From contig JAXDOD010000056.1 of assembly GCA_034669045.1 (NCBI GenBank), positions 1 through 15,623 of the forward strand: a stretch of DNA of 15,623 bases, given 5' to 3'. The translations under genes and the position numbers were made by a program. This DNA comes from VAZQ01 sp034669045 (GTDB lineage: Bacteria > Pseudomonadota > Alphaproteobacteria > Rhizobiales > Xanthobacteraceae). This document shows, piece after piece, positions 13,974 through 15,623 of the stretch (positions within the stretch are counted from its first letter, which is position 1; every line of letters starts with the position of its first letter). The notes beneath the pieces are model-generated. The model was not told the origin of the DNA, did not search any database, and worked only from the letters and a program-made list of their open reading frames with translations.

Positions 13974-15326
13974 TCACTCCGCGGCTTCGGCGGTCCTCGT
14001 TCGCATGTCGTAGCCGACGAGGCCGAGCGTGACGACGAACAGCGCCGCCGCGCTCAAAGCCAGCGACCAGTGCACGCCGACCAGGCTGCCGCCCATCCCC
14101 ACCGTGATGCCCGAAAAGGCCCGCATGCCGCTCATCGACGTGCCGTAGAGGCCGAGCACGCGGCCGCGGATGCGGTCGGGCGCGTGCATCTGGACCAGCG
14201 TCTGCGACATCGCGCCATAGGCCAGATTGAGGAAGCCGGCCGCGAACAGCAGCGCGAGCGAAAGGACGTAGACGTTGGACACCGCGAAGCCCCCGATGCA
14301 GAAGCACCAGAGCATCACCAGCACGAACGCGATCTTCGGCCGTGCCCGCAGCACCCCGAACATCTCCAGCACGATGCCGGCGGTGAGCGCGCCCGCGGCA
14401 TTGGCGGCAAGCAGCATGCTGTAGAGGAAATCCGCGTCGGCATGGCCGAGGTCGGCCGCGAATTCCGGCATCTGCGCCTGATAGGCGTTGCCGACCACGA
14501 AGGACGACGCCCCGGCCAGCAGCGTCATCGAGACGACGATGCGATTGCCGGCGATCTCGCGCGCGGTCGCGACGATGCCGGCGAGCCCTCCCGCCTCGCG
14601 CGCCGTCGCTTGCGGCTCCTTGCGGAAGCGCGGACCGAAAGGCGCCCGCCACAGCCATACGATCAGCGGCAGGTAGATCGCCACATTGACGAAGACGGCT
14701 GTCGAGGGGCCAAGCGCAAGCAGCATGACGCCGCCGACCGCGGGGCCGCCGAGCAGCCCCAGCACCCGCGACATCGACAGGAGCCGCACCGCGCTGTGCA
14801 GGTCGGAGCGTCCGACGATGTCGTGGATCAGCATCTGCGAGGCCGGCGACCACAGGACGCCGGCGAAACCGTGCGCGGTGAAGATCACGGCCGCGTGCCA
14901 GATCTCCAGCGTGTCGGTCATGAACAGCACGCCCCAGGCGAGCGAGCAGAGCATGAACAGCACCATCCCGGCCTGGATGATGCGGCGCGGGTCGAAGCGG
15001 TCGGCGAGCGCGCCCGAGGCGACCGAGAACAGCAGGAACGGCAGCCAGTGCGAGAGCACCGCGAAGCCGCCGAGCGCCGACGACTGGAATTTCTGAAAAA
15101 CCATCCAGTAGCTGATCACGTGCTCGATGTTGTCGGCCATCATGGCGAGCGCCGTGCCGATCAGATAGGCGGAATAGCCCGGCGCCCGCAGCGCCGCGAA
15201 GGCGCGGTGCGGCTGGCCGGATGGGGATTGCGATTTGGCGTTGGTGCTCAAGACGTGAACTGTGTGGCGGGCAACTGCGTGGAGAGCGGGGATCGCCGCG
15301 GCGAGGTCAGGACACCGTTCTTCCAT
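13974..15326 (-). CDS. MFS transporter (DHA3/EntS-like exporter family)
   Basis: An inner-membrane transporter of up to 450 residues with about 12 hydrophobic helices. The first is near residues 50-65 (YSAYLIGTALAMMADNIEH), and the last ends at about 440. The MFS motif A variant GALADRFDPRR is at 105-115, with a related DRIRGRVLGLYG in the second half. The arrangement matches the MFS_3 / EntS-like subgroup usually involved in efflux. The first about 40 residues look unlike the family and no ribosome-binding site precedes the ATG at 15326, so the true start may be further in (for example the TTG in VHVLSTNAKSQ). It lies upstream of the oxygenase pair on the same strand. Export or uptake of an aromatic compound is conceivable but not shown. 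Confidence 0.85.
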   Translation of the reverse strand: MEERCPDLAAAIPALHAVARHTVHVLSTNAKSQSPSGQPHRAFAALRAPGYSAYLIGTALAMMADNIEHVISYWMVFQKFQSSALGGFAVLSHWLPFLLFSVASGALADRFDPRRIIQAGMVLFMLCSLAWGVLFMTDTLEIWHAAVIFTAHGFAGVLWSPASQMLIHDIVGRSDLHSAVRLLSMSRVLGLLGGPAVGGVMLLALGPSTAVFVNVAIYLPLIVWLWRAPFGPRFRKEPQATAREAGGLAGIVATAREIAGNRIVVSMTLLAGASSFVVGNAYQAQMPEFAADLGHADADFLYSMLLAANAAGALTAGIVLEMFGVLRARPKIAFVLVMLWCFCIGGFAVSNVYVLSLALLFAAGFLNLAYGAMSQTLVQMHAPDRIRGRVLGLYGTSMSGMRAFSGITVGMGGSLVGVHWSLALSAAALFVVTLGLVGYDMRTRTAEAAE

Positions 15327-15433
15327 CTACGATGGAGCGCGTCAAACGGCGCGTCATCCGGCACTCTCATGGCAGCCGTGCAGATCGCGAGCCCCCGAAA
15401 GAGCGCACATGGCCCGCGGCAGGACGGAGGCGT

Positions 15434-15437
15434 CTAG
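15434..15437. other. Possible IS target-site copy (CTAG)
   Basis: CTAG immediately precedes the start of the insertion-sequence end. It fits the YTAR four-base target duplicated by IS5-group elements. The other copy would be beyond the right edge. Confidence 0.35.
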
Positions 15438-15623
15438 CAGTCTGCTGAAAAACCTGGAAATTGAAGCTTTGCTTTCTCTTGGGGGTCCGTGGCTCTGCTG
15501 ATGTGTTCGCTCATTTGAGAGGCTTTTGGTGGTCTGAACGCCCGTTCGCCTAAGCCGCGATCAACTTGGGAATGCGGATCAGGTTGTAGGCGATCAGATT
15601 GAGCATGAAGTCGGCGGCGACGC
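15438..15623. mobile_element. End of an IS5-like insertion sequence (rest outside window)
   Basis: The junction reads CAGTCTGCTGAAAAACC, a typical terminal inverted repeat of IS5/IS1182-type elements (TTTTTCAGCAGACTG on the other strand). A 112-bp non-coding end follows, then the 3' end of a transposase gene. The local base composition is lower in GC than the surrounding genes. The remainder of the element lies beyond the window. Confidence 0.7.
15550..15623 (-). CDS. IS5-like transposase, C-terminal 23 residues (5' part outside window)
   Basis: The minus strand reads VAADFMLNLIAYNLIRIPKLIAA and then a TAG stop at 15552-15550. The ending 'AAYNLxRxPKL' is characteristic of the C-terminus of IS4/IS5-superfamily DDE transposases. 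Only the tail is visible, so whether the transposase is intact cannot be judged. Confidence 0.75.
   Translation of the reverse strand, partial: VAADFMLNLIAYNLIRIPKLIAA

Noticed and set aside
14070..15437. 455-codon plus-strand open frame
   Set aside because: Antisense to the MFS transporter, which shows membrane helices and MFS motifs; the shadow is His/Arg/Gln-rich without hydrophobic structure.

Overview
The window looks like chromosomal DNA of a GC-rich alphaproteobacterium, most likely in Hyphomicrobiales (Bradyrhizobium / Rhodopseudomonas / Xanthobacteraceae neighbourhood). The reasons are the high GC content, the gene families, and the dense intergenic palindromes typical of that group, including the repeat whose spurious translation reads 'VGKAKRAHA'. 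The taxonomic call is inference from family resemblance, not a search.

Left half (1-7668, all on the minus strand): an aerobic benzoyl-CoA (box) pathway cluster. In transcription order it holds benzoate-CoA ligase (bclA), an aldo/keto reductase, then a consensus-like promoter overlapped by a 34-bp near-perfect palindrome (probable BoxR operator). These are followed by boxR (HTH plus shikimate-kinase-like sensor), an alpha/beta hydrolase, boxC (ring-cleaving dihydrodiol lyase) and boxB (epoxidase), which runs off the left edge. BclA makes benzoyl-CoA, BoxB (with BoxA, not in the window) makes the 2,3-epoxide, and BoxC hydrolytically opens the ring. BoxR probably releases the promoter when benzoyl-CoA is present.

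Middle (7907-11491): a plus-strand M24-type peptidase homologue with an unusual metal site. After it comes a 700-bp decayed, repeat-rich stretch holding a chimeric DUF4160/DUF2442 remnant, a possible small membrane protein and a tandem 175-bp palindromic repeat with a compensatory base change. Then come a minus-strand secreted small protein and a plus-strand two-domain SnoaL/DUF4440-like gene broken by a one-base frameshift.

Right part (11582-15623, minus strand): a phthalate-type Rieske oxygenase, closely preceded by a 3-hydroxyisobutyrate-dehydrogenase-family oxidoreductase (probable two-gene operon), an MFS exporter-like transporter, and the end of an IS5-like insertion sequence cut by the window edge. 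I see no tRNA, rRNA or CRISPR. The most distinctive points are the operator/promoter architecture, a palindromic repeat apparently inserted in frame inside boxC, and the covarying tandem repeat.
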